Shown here: positions 25,264 to 34,120 of the stretch, piece by piece
How the letters are laid out: every line of letters starts with the position of its first letter
Position numbering within the stretch: position 1 is the first letter of the stretch
Assembly (NCBI RefSeq): GCF_001675285.1
Contig: NZ_LSGQ01000030.1
Coordinates: 248,001-312,000, forward strand
Reading direction: 5' to 3'
Length of the DNA stretch: 64,000 nt
DNA from: Elizabethkingia miricola
GTDB lineage: Bacteria > Bacteroidota > Bacteroidia > Flavobacteriales > Weeksellaceae
Notes under the pieces: model-generated
Database searches by the model: none
Seen by the model: the letters and a program-made list of their open reading frames with translations, nothing else
What the model was told of the DNA's origin: nothing
Translations under genes and position numbers: made by a program

Positions 25264-26757
25264 ATGGAAAATAAAAAGAAGCTTACCAACGCAGCCGGGA
25301 TACCATACTACTATCATGAAGATTCACAAACTGTTGGTTCCAGAGGCCCTGTTTTATTGCAAGACTTTATTTTACAGGAGAATTTAGCTCATTTTGTAAG
25401 AGAAAGAATCCCTGAAAGGATTGTACATGCTAAGGGTTCTGGTGCTTACGGAAAATTTACTGTAACTGGTGATATTAGTAAATATACCCGTGCAAAGCTT
25501 TTCTCTAAAGTAGGAAATGAATGTAAGATGTTTGCCCGTTTCTCTACTGTTGGAGGAGAAAAAGGAAGTGCAGATACAGAAAGAGACCCAAGAGGATTTG
25601 CTCTGAAATTTTATACTGAAGACGGTAACTGGGATCTGGTAGGAAATAATACTCCGGTATTTTTCATTAAAGATGCAAAGAAGTTCCCGGACTTTATACA
25701 TACCCAGAAGAGAGTACCTAGGACTAACCTGAAAGACCATACTGTAATGTGGGATTACTGGTCTCTGAACCCTGAATCTCTGCATCAAGTACTAATTCTG
25801 ATGTCTGACAGGGGTACACCTCATGGTTACAGACATATGCATGGCTATGGCTCTCATACCTTTGCTATGATTAATGATAAGAACGAAAGACATTGGGTAA
25901 AATTCCATTTCAAAAGCCAGCAGGGAATCAAAAACTTCAACAATGAAGAGGCTACTGAAATGAAAGGTAAAAACCCGGATTTCGCACAGGAAGATCTTGT
26001 TGATGCAATAGACAATGGAAATTTTCCTAAATGGACAATGCAAATACAGGTAATGACAGAGGAACAGGCTAAAAACTTCCGTTGGAATCCTTTCGATGTT
26101 ACTAAAGTGTGGCCACATAGCGAATATCCATTAATCGACGTTGGTGTTATGGAACTAAATGAAGTTCCTGTAAACTATTTTGCCCATGTTGAGCAAAGTA
26201 CATTTGCACCCAGCAATCTTATAGACGGTATCAGCTTCTCTCCAGACAAAATGCTTCAGGGGCGCTTGTTCTCTTATGCCGATGCCCATCGTTACAGAGT
26301 TGGTGTCAATTCCCATCACTTACCCGTAAACGCATGTCCTTTCCAGGTAAACAACTACCAGAGAGACGGTTATATGGCTATGGGAGACAACGGCGGAGAT
26401 GCACCTAATTATTTCCCGAATAGCTTTGACAATATAACTCCGGATCCGGCATATAAACCTTTCGAAGAAGAATTGGACAGTGCTCATGTAGCATTTTTCG
26501 ACAGAAATAAGGATGACAATGATCACTACACTCAGCCCGGACTTTTATATTCCAAAGCGATGAATGATGAGGATAGAAAAAATCTTATTCACAATATCGT
26601 AGAACACATGAAAGGAATAAAGGGAGAGAAAAAGGATCTTATTATCAACAGACAATTATGCCATTTTTTCAGAGCTAATATTGATCTGGGGATAAAAATA
26701 GCAGGCAGCCTTGGAGTAACGATAGATGCCAGCCAGATGCAGCATTCAACCCAATAA
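25264..26757 (+). CDS. katA: Haem catalase, small-subunit clade
   Basis: This enzyme breaks hydrogen peroxide to water and oxygen. The ATG at 25264 gives 497 residues, normal for clade-3 catalases; an upstream TTG extension is not needed. The catalytic His55 is in ERIVHAKGSGAYG, the Asn in DLVGNNTPVFF near residue 127, and the proximal haem Tyr in RLFSYADAHRYRVG near residue 337. The gene is divergent from oxyR, and ATAGCTAT at about 25195 in the shared region is a short palindrome that could be part of an OxyR site. Confidence 0.96.
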   Translation: MENKKKLTNAAGIPYYYHEDSQTVGSRGPVLLQDFILQENLAHFVRERIPERIVHAKGSGAYGKFTVTGDISKYTRAKLFSKVGNECKMFARFSTVGGEKGSADTERDPRGFALKFYTEDGNWDLVGNNTPVFFIKDAKKFPDFIHTQKRVPRTNLKDHTVMWDYWSLNPESLHQVLILMSDRGTPHGYRHMHGYGSHTFAMINDKNERHWVKFHFKSQQGIKNFNNEEATEMKGKNPDFAQEDLVDAIDNGNFPKWTMQIQVMTEEQAKNFRWNPFDVTKVWPHSEYPLIDVGVMELNEVPVNYFAHVEQSTFAPSNLIDGISFSPDKMLQGRLFSYADAHRYRVGVNSHHLPVNACPFQVNNYQRDGYMAMGDNGGDAPNYFPNSFDNITPDPAYKPFEEELDSAHVAFFDRNKDDNDHYTQPGLLYSKAMNDEDRKNLIHNIVEHMKGIKGEKKDLIINRQLCHFFRANIDLGIKIAGSLGVTIDASQMQHSTQ

Positions 26758-26780
26758 AATATCATTTTTTTATAGATAAA

Positions 26781-26813
26781 GCCAAACTCGTATTTTGTAG
26801 TTTGGTTTTTTTT
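26781..26813 (+). terminator. Rho-independent terminator after catalase
   Basis: CCAAACT and AGTTTGG form a stem followed by eight T residues, about 25 bases after the catalase stop codon. Confidence 0.85.
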
Positions 26814-26883
26814 ATTACTTTTAACTAATATTCTTTATTTTTTTTCAAAAATTAGAGATATAATTCTTACAAAAGAAGCTAAT

Positions 26884-27642
26884 ATGAACATTAACACACG
26901 CCAGGAAAACAATATTTTTACGATAGAAATTAATCGCCCCGAGAGTCTGAATGCACTAAATGGACAGACCTTACTGGAGATTAATGAGGCTGTTTCCCAT
27001 GCTGAGGAAAATCCGGAAATCCGGGTTACTATTATTACCGGAAGTGGTGAAAAATCTTTTGTTGCCGGAGCCGACATTAAAGAATTCTCAGATTATAATG
27101 CTGCTCAGGCAGAAGAAATGTCCAGAAAGGGACATATAAATGTTTTTGATAAAATTGAAAATTTAAAGAAACCGGTTATTGCTGCAATTAATGGTTTTGC
27201 ATTGGGTGGAGGACTAGAGCTGGCAATGGCTTGTCATATCCGTTATGCATCTGAAACTGCCAGATTGGGTTTACCGGAGGTTACTTTAGGTCTTATTCCA
27301 GGATATGGAGGAACACAAAGACTTCCAAAATTAGTAGGTAAAGGTCTTGCCAACGAAATTATATTCTCCGCAAAAATGATTTCTGCTCAAAGAGCTAAAG
27401 AAATAGGATTGGTAAATGAAGTTTTTCCATTAGCTGAATTGATGGATAAAACAAAAGAGCTGGCTTCTACAATTGCCAAAAACTCACCTCTTGCTATTAC
27501 AGAAGCCATTGCTGCCGTAAATGCTTCATATTCTGAAAATGGATTTGAAAAGGAGATAAAATCTTTCGGAAAATTATTCGAACTGGAAGATAAAAAGGAA
27601 GGAGTTGCAGCGTTTATAGAGAAGAGAAAACCAAATTTCTAA
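26884..27642 (+). CDS. Enoyl-CoA hydratase/isomerase family protein
   Basis: The 252-residue crotonase-fold enzyme hydrates 2-enoyl-CoA in fatty-acid oxidation. It has the oxyanion-hole motif AGADIKEF near residue 63 and both catalytic glutamates in the standard contexts: GGGLELAMACH near residue 110 and GLPEVTLGLIPGYGGTQRL near residue 130. The stop codon overlaps the start of the next gene by one base (TAATG), so the two are translationally coupled. The exact acyl chain cannot be told. Confidence 0.94.
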   Translation: MNINTRQENNIFTIEINRPESLNALNGQTLLEINEAVSHAEENPEIRVTIITGSGEKSFVAGADIKEFSDYNAAQAEEMSRKGHINVFDKIENLKKPVIAAINGFALGGGLELAMACHIRYASETARLGLPEVTLGLIPGYGGTQRLPKLVGKGLANEIIFSAKMISAQRAKEIGLVNEVFPLAELMDKTKELASTIAKNSPLAITEAIAAVNASYSENGFEKEIKSFGKLFELEDKKEGVAAFIEKRKPNF

Positions 27643-28082
27643 TGGGGAGTGAGATTACTAAATTTGATATCGCATATCTCCGTATGGCTAAAGAATGGGC
27701 CAAACTTTCTTATTGCAAAAGAAAGCAGGTAGGGGCACTGATTGTGAACAACCGTACTATTATCTCGGATGGCTATAACGGGACACCTTCAGGGTTTGAA
27801 AATTGTTGCGAGGATACAGAAGGAAAGACACATTGGTATGTTCTTCATGCAGAGGCTAACGCAATTCTGAAACTGGCTAACTCTACACAATCATGTAAAG
27901 GAGCCACTTTATACCTTACGCTGTCTCCTTGTAAGGAATGCAGTAAGCTTATACACCAGTCCGGCATAAGACGTTTGGTATACATTGATGCCTATTCCGA
28001 TGATGCGGGGCTCAAATTCCTGAAAGAAGCAGGAGTTGAAATATTACAAATACACGACACACAACTTGAGAATATAATATAA
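27642..28082 (+). CDS. Deoxycytidylate (dCMP) deaminase family protein
   Basis: The 146-residue zinc enzyme has the cytidine/deoxycytidylate deaminase motifs HAEANAIL (zinc His and proton-shuttling Glu) and LSPCKECSKLI (zinc Cys pair). SDGYNGTPSGFENC is typical of dCMP deaminases, which feed dUMP for thymidylate synthesis. It overlaps the enoyl-CoA hydratase stop by one base, though no metabolic link is evident. Some members are regulated by dCTP and dTTP. Confidence 0.92.
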   Translation: MGSEITKFDIAYLRMAKEWAKLSYCKRKQVGALIVNNRTIISDGYNGTPSGFENCCEDTEGKTHWYVLHAEANAILKLANSTQSCKGATLYLTLSPCKECSKLIHQSGIRRLVYIDAYSDDAGLKFLKEAGVEILQIHDTQLENII

Positions 28083-28104
28083 AAATAATATCAAAAACAC
28101 ACAC

Positions 28105-29034
28105 ATGGATGAAAAAAAGAATTGGGATATACAAATTAAAAACTTTGCAGAATACTTAAAATTCGAGAAAAACTTTTCCAACAATACTTTAGACGCCTAT
28201 ATCAGAGATCTAAAAAAACTGGCAGAGTATGCTCAGGAATTTTTAGGAGACCTTTCACCTGAAAAGATCACTTATGATCATTTATTAGACTTTATGCAAT
28301 ATCAGTCTAAACAAGGCATTAGTGAAAGAACTCAGGCCCGTTGGGTATCTTCTACAAAAGCTTTTTATAAATATCTCTTCGAAGAAGAATTGATACAGGA
28401 AAATCCTACATCTTTACTGGAGGGTCCAAAGTTGGGTTTATACCTACCGGACACCCTTAGTTTTGATGATGTGGAGAAACTAGTTTCAGTTATTGACCAG
28501 AGTACTGATATCGGACAGCGGAACTTTTGCATAATTGAAGTTCTCTATGGCTGCGGTCTCCGTGTTTCAGAATTAATTGACCTAAAGTTATCTGACATTA
28601 ATTTTAATGAATCTTATATCAGGGTTGAAGGTAAGGGCAAGAAAGTAAGATTTGTCCCGTTAGCTCCGTATACGCAAAAAATTCTTCAGAATTACATTCA
28701 GCATACCAGAAGCCATATGCGAATAGCTCCGAAAAGCACAGATGTTGCTTTTCTGAATAGCAGAGGAACCGCTTTATCCAGAGTAATGGTATTTATCATG
28801 ATCAAAGAAATGGCTGCAAAAGCAGGGATCTACAGAAGTATCTCTCCGCATACATTCAGGCATTCTTTTGCAACACATTTATTACAAAATGGTGCTGATC
28901 TTAGATTCATACAGGAATTATTGGGCCATTCCAGCATTACAACTACCCAGGTATATACACATTTGGATACAGAGAATCTACGGACTGCTATTATTGATTT
29001 TCACCCACGAAACAATAAACATCATATAGAATAA
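28105..29034 (+). CDS. xerD: Site-specific tyrosine recombinase XerD
   Basis: This 309-residue recombinase has an N-terminal SAM-like core-binding domain (residues about 10-95) and a catalytic domain with all active residues: Arg in CGLRVSELIDL, Lys in GKGKKVRFVPL, His-x2-Arg in SPHTFRHSFATH, His in LLGHSSITTTQ and the nucleophile Tyr in TQVYTHLD. With XerC it resolves chromosome dimers at dif. The setting among housekeeping genes argues against a phage or integron integrase. Confidence 0.93.
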   Translation: MDEKKNWDIQIKNFAEYLKFEKNFSNNTLDAYIRDLKKLAEYAQEFLGDLSPEKITYDHLLDFMQYQSKQGISERTQARWVSSTKAFYKYLFEEELIQENPTSLLEGPKLGLYLPDTLSFDDVEKLVSVIDQSTDIGQRNFCIIEVLYGCGLRVSELIDLKLSDINFNESYIRVEGKGKKVRFVPLAPYTQKILQNYIQHTRSHMRIAPKSTDVAFLNSRGTALSRVMVFIMIKEMAAKAGIYRSISPHTFRHSFATHLLQNGADLRFIQELLGHSSITTTQVYTHLDTENLRTAIIDFHPRNNKHHIE

Positions 29035-29043
29035 ACAGAATAT

Positions 29044-29553
29044 ATGCTAAATCTAAAATTCTGCCCAAGCTGTGGAAAAGAGAGTCTGACTTTTAACGGA
29101 AGGAAAATGCATTGCGCATCCTGCGCCTTCGTTTTTTACAATAATACTGCAGCTGCTGTTGCTGTTGTAATAAAGTGTGGCAGCGAGGTTATGCTAACCC
29201 GAAGAAATCAGGATCCTTCCCATGGTAAGCTAGATCTTGCCGGTGGATTTATAGATTTTGAAGAAACAGCAGAGAATGCCTGTCGCAGAGAGTTATTTGA
29301 AGAAATGCAGATAGAAGTTGATGAAAGCAGACTGAAATACATCTGTAGTATTCCTAATACTTATCCTTACAAGGATATTCTATATCATACTATGGATCTT
29401 TTCTTTGAATATGAGGTGACAGAAAAATTTGATGTTATACTCGAAGAGCATGAGATTTCTGATACAATCTGGATTAAGAAAAATGAAATTGATCTGAACG
29501 AGATTGCTTTTGAATCGCAAAAACTATTTTTTGAAAAATACAGATTACAATAA
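29044..29553 (+). CDS. Zinc-ribbon NUDIX hydrolase
   Basis: The 169-residue protein starts with a four-cysteine zinc ribbon (FCPSCGKE, then HCASCAF, residues about 6-31), followed by a NUDIX domain with an intact box (GGFIDFEETAENACRREL then FEE). It should hydrolyse a nucleoside diphosphate linked to another group; the ribbon is found in NudC-type NAD pyrophosphatases and relatives, but the substrate is not set. It lies 9 bases after xerD in the same operon. Confidence 0.9.
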   Translation: MLNLKFCPSCGKESLTFNGRKMHCASCAFVFYNNTAAAVAVVIKCGSEVMLTRRNQDPSHGKLDLAGGFIDFEETAENACRRELFEEMQIEVDESRLKYICSIPNTYPYKDILYHTMDLFFEYEVTEKFDVILEEHEISDTIWIKKNEIDLNEIAFESQKLFFEKYRLQ

Positions 29554-29561
29554 AAATAACG

Positions 29562-29589
29562 AAAGGCCCTAAAACAGGGCTTTTTTTAT
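29562..29589. terminator. Bidirectional Rho-independent terminator
   Basis: AAAGGCCCT and AGGGCTTT form a stem followed by seven T residues. It lies between the convergent NUDIX and catB genes; on the minus strand it is 3 bases past the catB stop. Confidence 0.88.
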
Positions 29590-29591
29590 TT

Positions 29592-30218
29592 TCAGATATT
29601 CTTATAAAACTTGTATAACAAATCGATATTACCGGAACAAAGTATAGGCATTGCTTCTGCAAGAACCTCTTCATTCCATTGCCACCATTTTATTTCGAGC
29701 AATATTGCTATATGGTTTTCACTAAATCTTTTTTTAATCAGTTTTGCAGGATTACCTCCAATAATAGCATAGGGTTCTACATCTTTTGTTACTAATGCCC
29801 GACTGCCTATTACTGCTCCATCCCCTACTTTTATTCCCGGCATAATCATCGCCTCACCTCCAATCCACACATCGTTACCAATTATTGTATCACCCGCATT
29901 TTTAAAGGCATCAATACTATTTCTAAAGGCTTCCACTTCGTTCATATAAAAAAATGGAAAGCTCGATATCCAGTCATATCGGTGTCCCTGATTACCTGCC
30001 ATAATAAAGCTGGCACCCGTTCCTATAGAACAGTAAGATCCTATAATTAATTTATCTACATCATCTCTGTCTGGCATCAAATAGCGGGCACAGTCGTCAA
30101 ATGAATGTCCGTGGTAGTAGCCTGAATAATAAGAATATTTACCGGCAATAATATTAGGGTTCTGGATATGATCTTTAATAATTTTCCCTTTGAAAGGGCT
30201 TTCGAAGAAATTTTTCAC
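29592..30218 (-). CDS. catB: Type B chloramphenicol O-acetyltransferase (xenobiotic acetyltransferase)
   Basis: The 208-residue protein is a left-handed beta-helix hexapeptide acetyltransferase. It has [10 protein letters not shown] at the N-terminus, [20 protein letters not shown] (residues about 28-47, with the catalytic His), IGSYCSIG, and [19 protein letters not shown]. These are hallmarks of CatB, which transfers acetyl from acetyl-CoA to chloramphenicol. I chose GTG at 30218 as start because family members begin at this point ([10 protein letters not shown]); a TTG at 30242 is the alternative. No integron or insertion sequence is near, so the gene is probably intrinsic. Confidence 0.93.
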   Translation of the reverse strand: MKNFFESPFKGKIIKDHIQNPNIIAGKYSYYSGYYHGHSFDDCARYLMPDRDDVDKLIIGSYCSIGTGASFIMAGNQGHRYDWISSFPFFYMNEVEAFRNSIDAFKNAGDTIIGNDVWIGGEAMIMPGIKVGDGAVIGSRALVTKDVEPYAIIGGNPAKLIKKRFSENHIAILLEIKWWQWNEEVLAEAMPILCSGNIDLLYKFYKNI

Positions 30219-30539
30219 GTTTATAACTTTTAAACTTAACAATAGAAGAAACAGAAGTTATATAATAATAACTCCTAAAAAGTGGTGTACGTTAATGTAA
30301 AAAAGCTAGTGCGTTAATTTCATAAATCAAATTTATAAAAATATATAGGAGCTAAAAGCTGGGCTAAGTTTTAATTTAAAAATAATAGGCTTCAACAGGC
30401 ACTGCCTGACACCTCTAAAAGGAATACATTTTGGGCAAGCAATTTCACTTTGAGCCAAGCCTGTAAAGAACCTGACGAATTATTGAAGAGTATTAGCTAG
30501 AAAATTAAAAAAACTCTAAAACTAAAACCAATAAGGCAT
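30219..30539. other. 321-base intergenic stretch with a degenerate repeat copy
   Basis: This AT-rich interval between catB and the haem-binding gene holds no ORF I can support. A string at 30387-30412 resembles the arm of the REP-like repeat at 59890-59912; nothing else stands out. Confidence 0.5.
30387..30412. repeat. Degenerate half copy of a REP-like repeat
   Basis: AGGCTTCAACAGGCACTGCC and the TGACAC that follows align with the left arm of the repeat at 59889-59914: both begin AGGCTTCAAC and have GCCTGAC at the same distance. No clear opposite arm is present here. Confidence 0.4.
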
Positions 30540-30992
30540 CTAATACCTGCTATCAGTCAGTAGCTTCTTAAAATACTCAGTGAGCGTATTTCTTTCAGTA
30601 TTATTTAGATTTGCTTCCGGATGCTTTAAAATATATGCAGGCATTGGCATAGAACGCTGCTCTATCGTAGCAACTGACTTCTGCAGTATAGTCGTCTTCT
30701 GATCTTTATTGTACTGACTCCATTCAGAATAATTCAACCGTGCTTTCCCCTCGTTTACATGATCCTTTACCGTCCACGAAATAGGCGCAACATAAGAGTA
30801 CCACGGATACTTTGTTTCATCAGAATGACAGTCATAACAGGCACGCTGTAAAAGCTGCGTAACGTCTGCCGGAGATTGTTGTATACTAACAAAGTTATCT
30901 TTCTTATCTACAGGTTTATTGGTTCTGTTTACAGGGATAAGCTGGATAGCGACTAATACAACAAGTCCCCAGAATAAGATTTTCTTTATCAT
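30540..30992 (-). CDS. Haem-binding domain protein with a c-type cytochrome motif
   Basis: The 150-residue protein has one N-terminal membrane anchor (residues about 4-20), then a periplasmic domain with a single CYDCH haem-attachment site near residue 52, followed by SDETKYPWYSYVAPISW. MPMPAYILKHPEA offers a methionine as possible second haem ligand. This matches the haem-binding domain of Bacteroidota cytochrome-like proteins. It starts 3 bases after the Ig-like lipoprotein gene, so they form an operon. The redox partner is unknown. Confidence 0.87.
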   Translation of the reverse strand: MIKKILFWGLVVLVAIQLIPVNRTNKPVDKKDNFVSIQQSPADVTQLLQRACYDCHSDETKYPWYSYVAPISWTVKDHVNEGKARLNYSEWSQYNKDQKTTILQKSVATIEQRSMPMPAYILKHPEANLNNTERNTLTEYFKKLLTDSRY

Positions 30993-30995
30993 AGG

Positions 30996-32825
30996 CTATC
31001 GCTGATATCCCGGGTTTTGTAACTGCTGTTGTTGTTTCTGATACAGATCGTTCTGTTCTTTCTTCGTCTTATCGTCTTTATCTTTAGCCTTCTCTTTGGC
31101 CTTTTCCTTTTCCTGTTCTTCTATACTCTTAATTCCTGCTCCCGAAGGCATCAATGAATCCTCCTGGTCTTCTTTATCATTTACAGCTGTATCTTTTAGA
31201 TCCCAGTTTTCTACTTTATCCCAAAGAGGTTTTACTGTCATTTTTTTACGGTACAGATAGGCCTCTTCCGGTTGAATATGCTTTTCAAAATCGGCTCCGT
31301 CCCATACTCCGTTTTTATTATTATCTACTAATATCCTTATAGAGTATGTTTCCGCTTTTAGATTTTCAAATTTTATTTCTGTTTTACCTTCAACCTTCTG
31401 TTCTTTTACAACATCGAAGTTATCATTCAACAACTGAACCCAAAATGGTGCAGTAGGAGCATTAGCTAAACGGAATACTAAAGACCCATATTCATCACTT
31501 TTACCAACATCAAAATTGAATATAATTGGTTTTGCATTTTTAAAATAGAATGAAGACACACTTTCTTTTCCTACTCTAAGGCTATATTTTTTTCCGGCCA
31601 AAAGCTGGGCATCAACCTGAATTTCAAACGGATTTGTTTTAGAAATTTGTGCCTGGAATGGTACAACAGTCGTACTATCGGCTTTCAGTTCCCATTGTGC
31701 GAAATCTACTTTATCCAGGGCCATATTAGCTTTAAGCCTCAGATTACTTCCCGGAGGAAGCGTTGTTCCGGAATTATTGTTTAGTGTTAATTCGTCTTTA
31801 GTATTTACTTTATAATATGTTGAAACAGTATCAACTTTTTTCTTCACATTATTATAGAAAGAAAACTTCACATTTGTTGAAGACTCTTTGAAGTCATTTC
31901 CTTTGGGATTTATCCATATATATGCAGAATCCGATTTAGGTTTACGCTGTATTTTAAAATCAGAAAGAGCTGATCCTACTTGTTTTATCTGAAGACTATC
32001 ATCTGGTTTCCCTTCAAAAACCATATTAAGACCTCCCGGAATAGGTTTGGTCTCAACAAATCTGAATTTTTTCTTTGGTGGAGACAGTAAAAGACGCAAT
32101 CCCTTTTTAGGTTCTGTCAAATGAATAGGTTCTGGTAAAAAAGCAACTCTTTCTTTCCCTGAATCATAAATACTGTTCTGATTGTCATCCTGAAAAGCAA
32201 CAAGATTATAATCTCCCGCAGCCAGGTAATTTAATTCAAAATATCCATCCGGATCTACTCTCGAAATATAATAAGGCTTTTCCTTATAATCTTTTGCATC
32301 TGCCTTATACAAGCCTACAACAAGAGGTTTTTCCTTATCGTTTGTATTGGTATCCTTACTATTCTTTTTCCTTGGTCTGAGAACATCATCTACATTACCA
32401 CTTATATAAAGGCTATCGATGGTATTACCTGTTGAAAAAACAAAGTTGTAATATGGAAGTACATTCCCCTCATTATTATCCGCAATACTATTTCCGAAAT
32501 TGAAGTTATAGGTTGTATTTGCCTTTAGTGTATCCTCCCATTGGATCAGGATATACTTGTTCGCCATAGCAGACGGAATAATCTTCTTTATTTTTTTTAT
32601 AGGCGGAGAAATAACCAACTGCTTGGTTGCATCTTTCAGGGTAATATACTCGTCAAAATCAATCCTCAATTCTTTAAGACTCGTCGGAACGTTCTTAGCT
32701 AAAGAATCAGGTTTTGAAGCAACAACCCTTGGCGGCGTTTTATCCTTTTCTCCTCCAACAGGTGCTCCCACCCTTGCGCAGGAAAAGAAAAGAATTATAA
32801 ATAACAAAAAGAAGGCATTTCTCAT
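30996..32825 (-). CDS. Ig-like (SbsA-type) domain lipoprotein
   Basis: The 609-residue protein has a lipobox (LFFSCARVG) and an N-terminal SbsA/Big_5 Ig-like domain (residues about 28-135: DKTPPRVVASKPDSLAKNVP, then LRIDFDEYI). A carboxypeptidase-like beta segment follows (DPDGYFELNYLAAGDYNLVAF). The last 70 residues are highly charged (Lys/Glu/Gln-rich). Such proteins are common envelope components in Flavobacteriia; the function is unknown. It is upstream of, and 3 bases from, the haem-binding gene. Confidence 0.85.
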   Translation of the reverse strand: MRNAFFLLFIILFFSCARVGAPVGGEKDKTPPRVVASKPDSLAKNVPTSLKELRIDFDEYITLKDATKQLVISPPIKKIKKIIPSAMANKYILIQWEDTLKANTTYNFNFGNSIADNNEGNVLPYYNFVFSTGNTIDSLYISGNVDDVLRPRKKNSKDTNTNDKEKPLVVGLYKADAKDYKEKPYYISRVDPDGYFELNYLAAGDYNLVAFQDDNQNSIYDSGKERVAFLPEPIHLTEPKKGLRLLLSPPKKKFRFVETKPIPGGLNMVFEGKPDDSLQIKQVGSALSDFKIQRKPKSDSAYIWINPKGNDFKESSTNVKFSFYNNVKKKVDTVSTYYKVNTKDELTLNNNSGTTLPPGSNLRLKANMALDKVDFAQWELKADSTTVVPFQAQISKTNPFEIQVDAQLLAGKKYSLRVGKESVSSFYFKNAKPIIFNFDVGKSDEYGSLVFRLANAPTAPFWVQLLNDNFDVVKEQKVEGKTEIKFENLKAETYSIRILVDNNKNGVWDGADFEKHIQPEEAYLYRKKMTVKPLWDKVENWDLKDTAVNDKEDQEDSLMPSGAGIKSIEEQEKEKAKEKAKDKDDKTKKEQNDLYQKQQQQLQNPGYQR

Positions 32826-32846
32826 ACGGCAAATTTAACGAATTTT

Positions 32847-34091
32847 CTATTCGCCCGCGTCAGAAGGTTTCTCATCTACGGGAAGTCTGTCCAGTTCCTT
32901 ACTCAAACGCGCTCTCTCAAACGGGAAATCTTCAAATAACCCGGACAAAGCTAAGGTAGAGTAAACTCTGGAAGAATATTTATTTCCGATGGCTATAATC
33001 GTTACTTTAGATTTCAGCAAATGCCCAAAAACAGCATTAGAACCATGCCACCATCCATTATGATAAGTAAGTTTCTCTCCATTATCGAAGATTTTCATTC
33101 TGAAACCAATGCCATAATTATTTACACCAGCTTTTTCATTAGAATAGGGCTGGAACACAAGATTCATAAGTTCCGGTTTCAGGAAAGCTTTGGAGAATAA
33201 AGCTTTGGAAAAATTATACAAATCCCGAGGTGTTGTATAAACATTTTTATCTCCATAAATCAGGTCCAGATAATCCAGTGGAAATAATCTTTTTCCATTG
33301 TTATAGAAAGACTGTCCTGCTGTAGGAATATCTTTTTCCTGAAAGATATAAGTATTATTCATCTTCAATGGTTTGAAAACCATCTCCTGCATAGCCTCCG
33401 GGAAAGGAGTCGCTGTTATTTTTTCTACAACCAGAGCAAGCAATGCAAAGTTGGTATTGCAATACATAAATCCGGTATCAGGCTTTCTGGCTAATTCAGG
33501 TTTATTTTTAATAATAAAATCCAGAATAAATTTATTACTGATATAATTGGCTTTCGGAACTTTTGCATCTTCCAGAAAATGTTCATATTTAGGCAATCCA
33601 CTACGCTGCTTCAGTAACATTTCTACGGTAATTTCCGGATAAGGAAAACCTGGAAATAATGTAGTAAGTGGTTCGTTTAGTTTTAATTTACCTGCCTCTA
33701 TCAGCTTCATCACAGCCATAGCTGTAATAGGCTTACTAACAGATGCCACATGCAATGCTACATCTTTTGTAATGGGAATGGTATTATGCTCACGGGCAAA
33801 TCCTCTGTACTTTTCATACAGAATATCATCTCCTTTAGCAACTAAAACACCGCCACTAAGATCTCCCTTTTCCCATACATGTTTATAATAAGCATCTATA
33901 GCCTGAACTGTTGCATTCCTATCTGCAAGTTTAGAATCTTCAGGAGAGAAAACTTCTTTTAAATTGACACTTCCATAGTTGGGAAGCTTACTTTCATATT
34001 TTTCATCATTAGACTGTGCTTTTCCACCTTCTTTTTTACAAGCCGTAAAGGTTAAGGTGCAAAGTAAAAAAAGAGCACTATACTTCTTCAT
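32847..34091 (-). CDS. Serine hydrolase of the class C beta-lactamase/DD-peptidase fold, lipoprotein
   Basis: The ATG at 34091 gives a lipoprotein signal (LCTLTFTACKK); an ATG three codons upstream is possible. The catalytic Ser-x2-Lys is ASVSKPITAM near residue 115, the Tyr-x-Asn is FMYCNTNFA, and the third motif is YHNGWWHGSN. These define the serine beta-lactamase-like hydrolase family, which includes esterases and D-aminopeptidases. The absent KTG box and the lipid anchor argue against a clinical AmpC enzyme. The substrate is unknown. Confidence 0.88.
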   Translation of the reverse strand: MKKYSALFLLCTLTFTACKKEGGKAQSNDEKYESKLPNYGSVNLKEVFSPEDSKLADRNATVQAIDAYYKHVWEKGDLSGGVLVAKGDDILYEKYRGFAREHNTIPITKDVALHVASVSKPITAMAVMKLIEAGKLKLNEPLTTLFPGFPYPEITVEMLLKQRSGLPKYEHFLEDAKVPKANYISNKFILDFIIKNKPELARKPDTGFMYCNTNFALLALVVEKITATPFPEAMQEMVFKPLKMNNTYIFQEKDIPTAGQSFYNNGKRLFPLDYLDLIYGDKNVYTTPRDLYNFSKALFSKAFLKPELMNLVFQPYSNEKAGVNNYGIGFRMKIFDNGEKLTYHNGWWHGSNAVFGHLLKSKVTIIAIGNKYSSRVYSTLALSGLFEDFPFERARLSKELDRLPVDEKPSDAGE

Positions 34092-34120
34092 AAATAACAT
34101 TTGAATTAAGGAACGGCAAT

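Noticed and set aside
25384-26118. Open frames antisense to catalase
   Set aside because: Two unrelated frames fully inside a conserved enzyme gene, without start signals.
28105-29034. Tyrosine recombinase as sign of a phage or integron
   Set aside because: Length, motifs and housekeeping neighbours fit XerD; no att-like repeats, cassettes or phage genes are near.
32847-34091. Serine hydrolase as an AmpC-type resistance beta-lactamase
   Set aside because: It is a lipoprotein with YHNG in place of the KTG box and matches the broad serine hydrolase family, not known AmpC enzymes.
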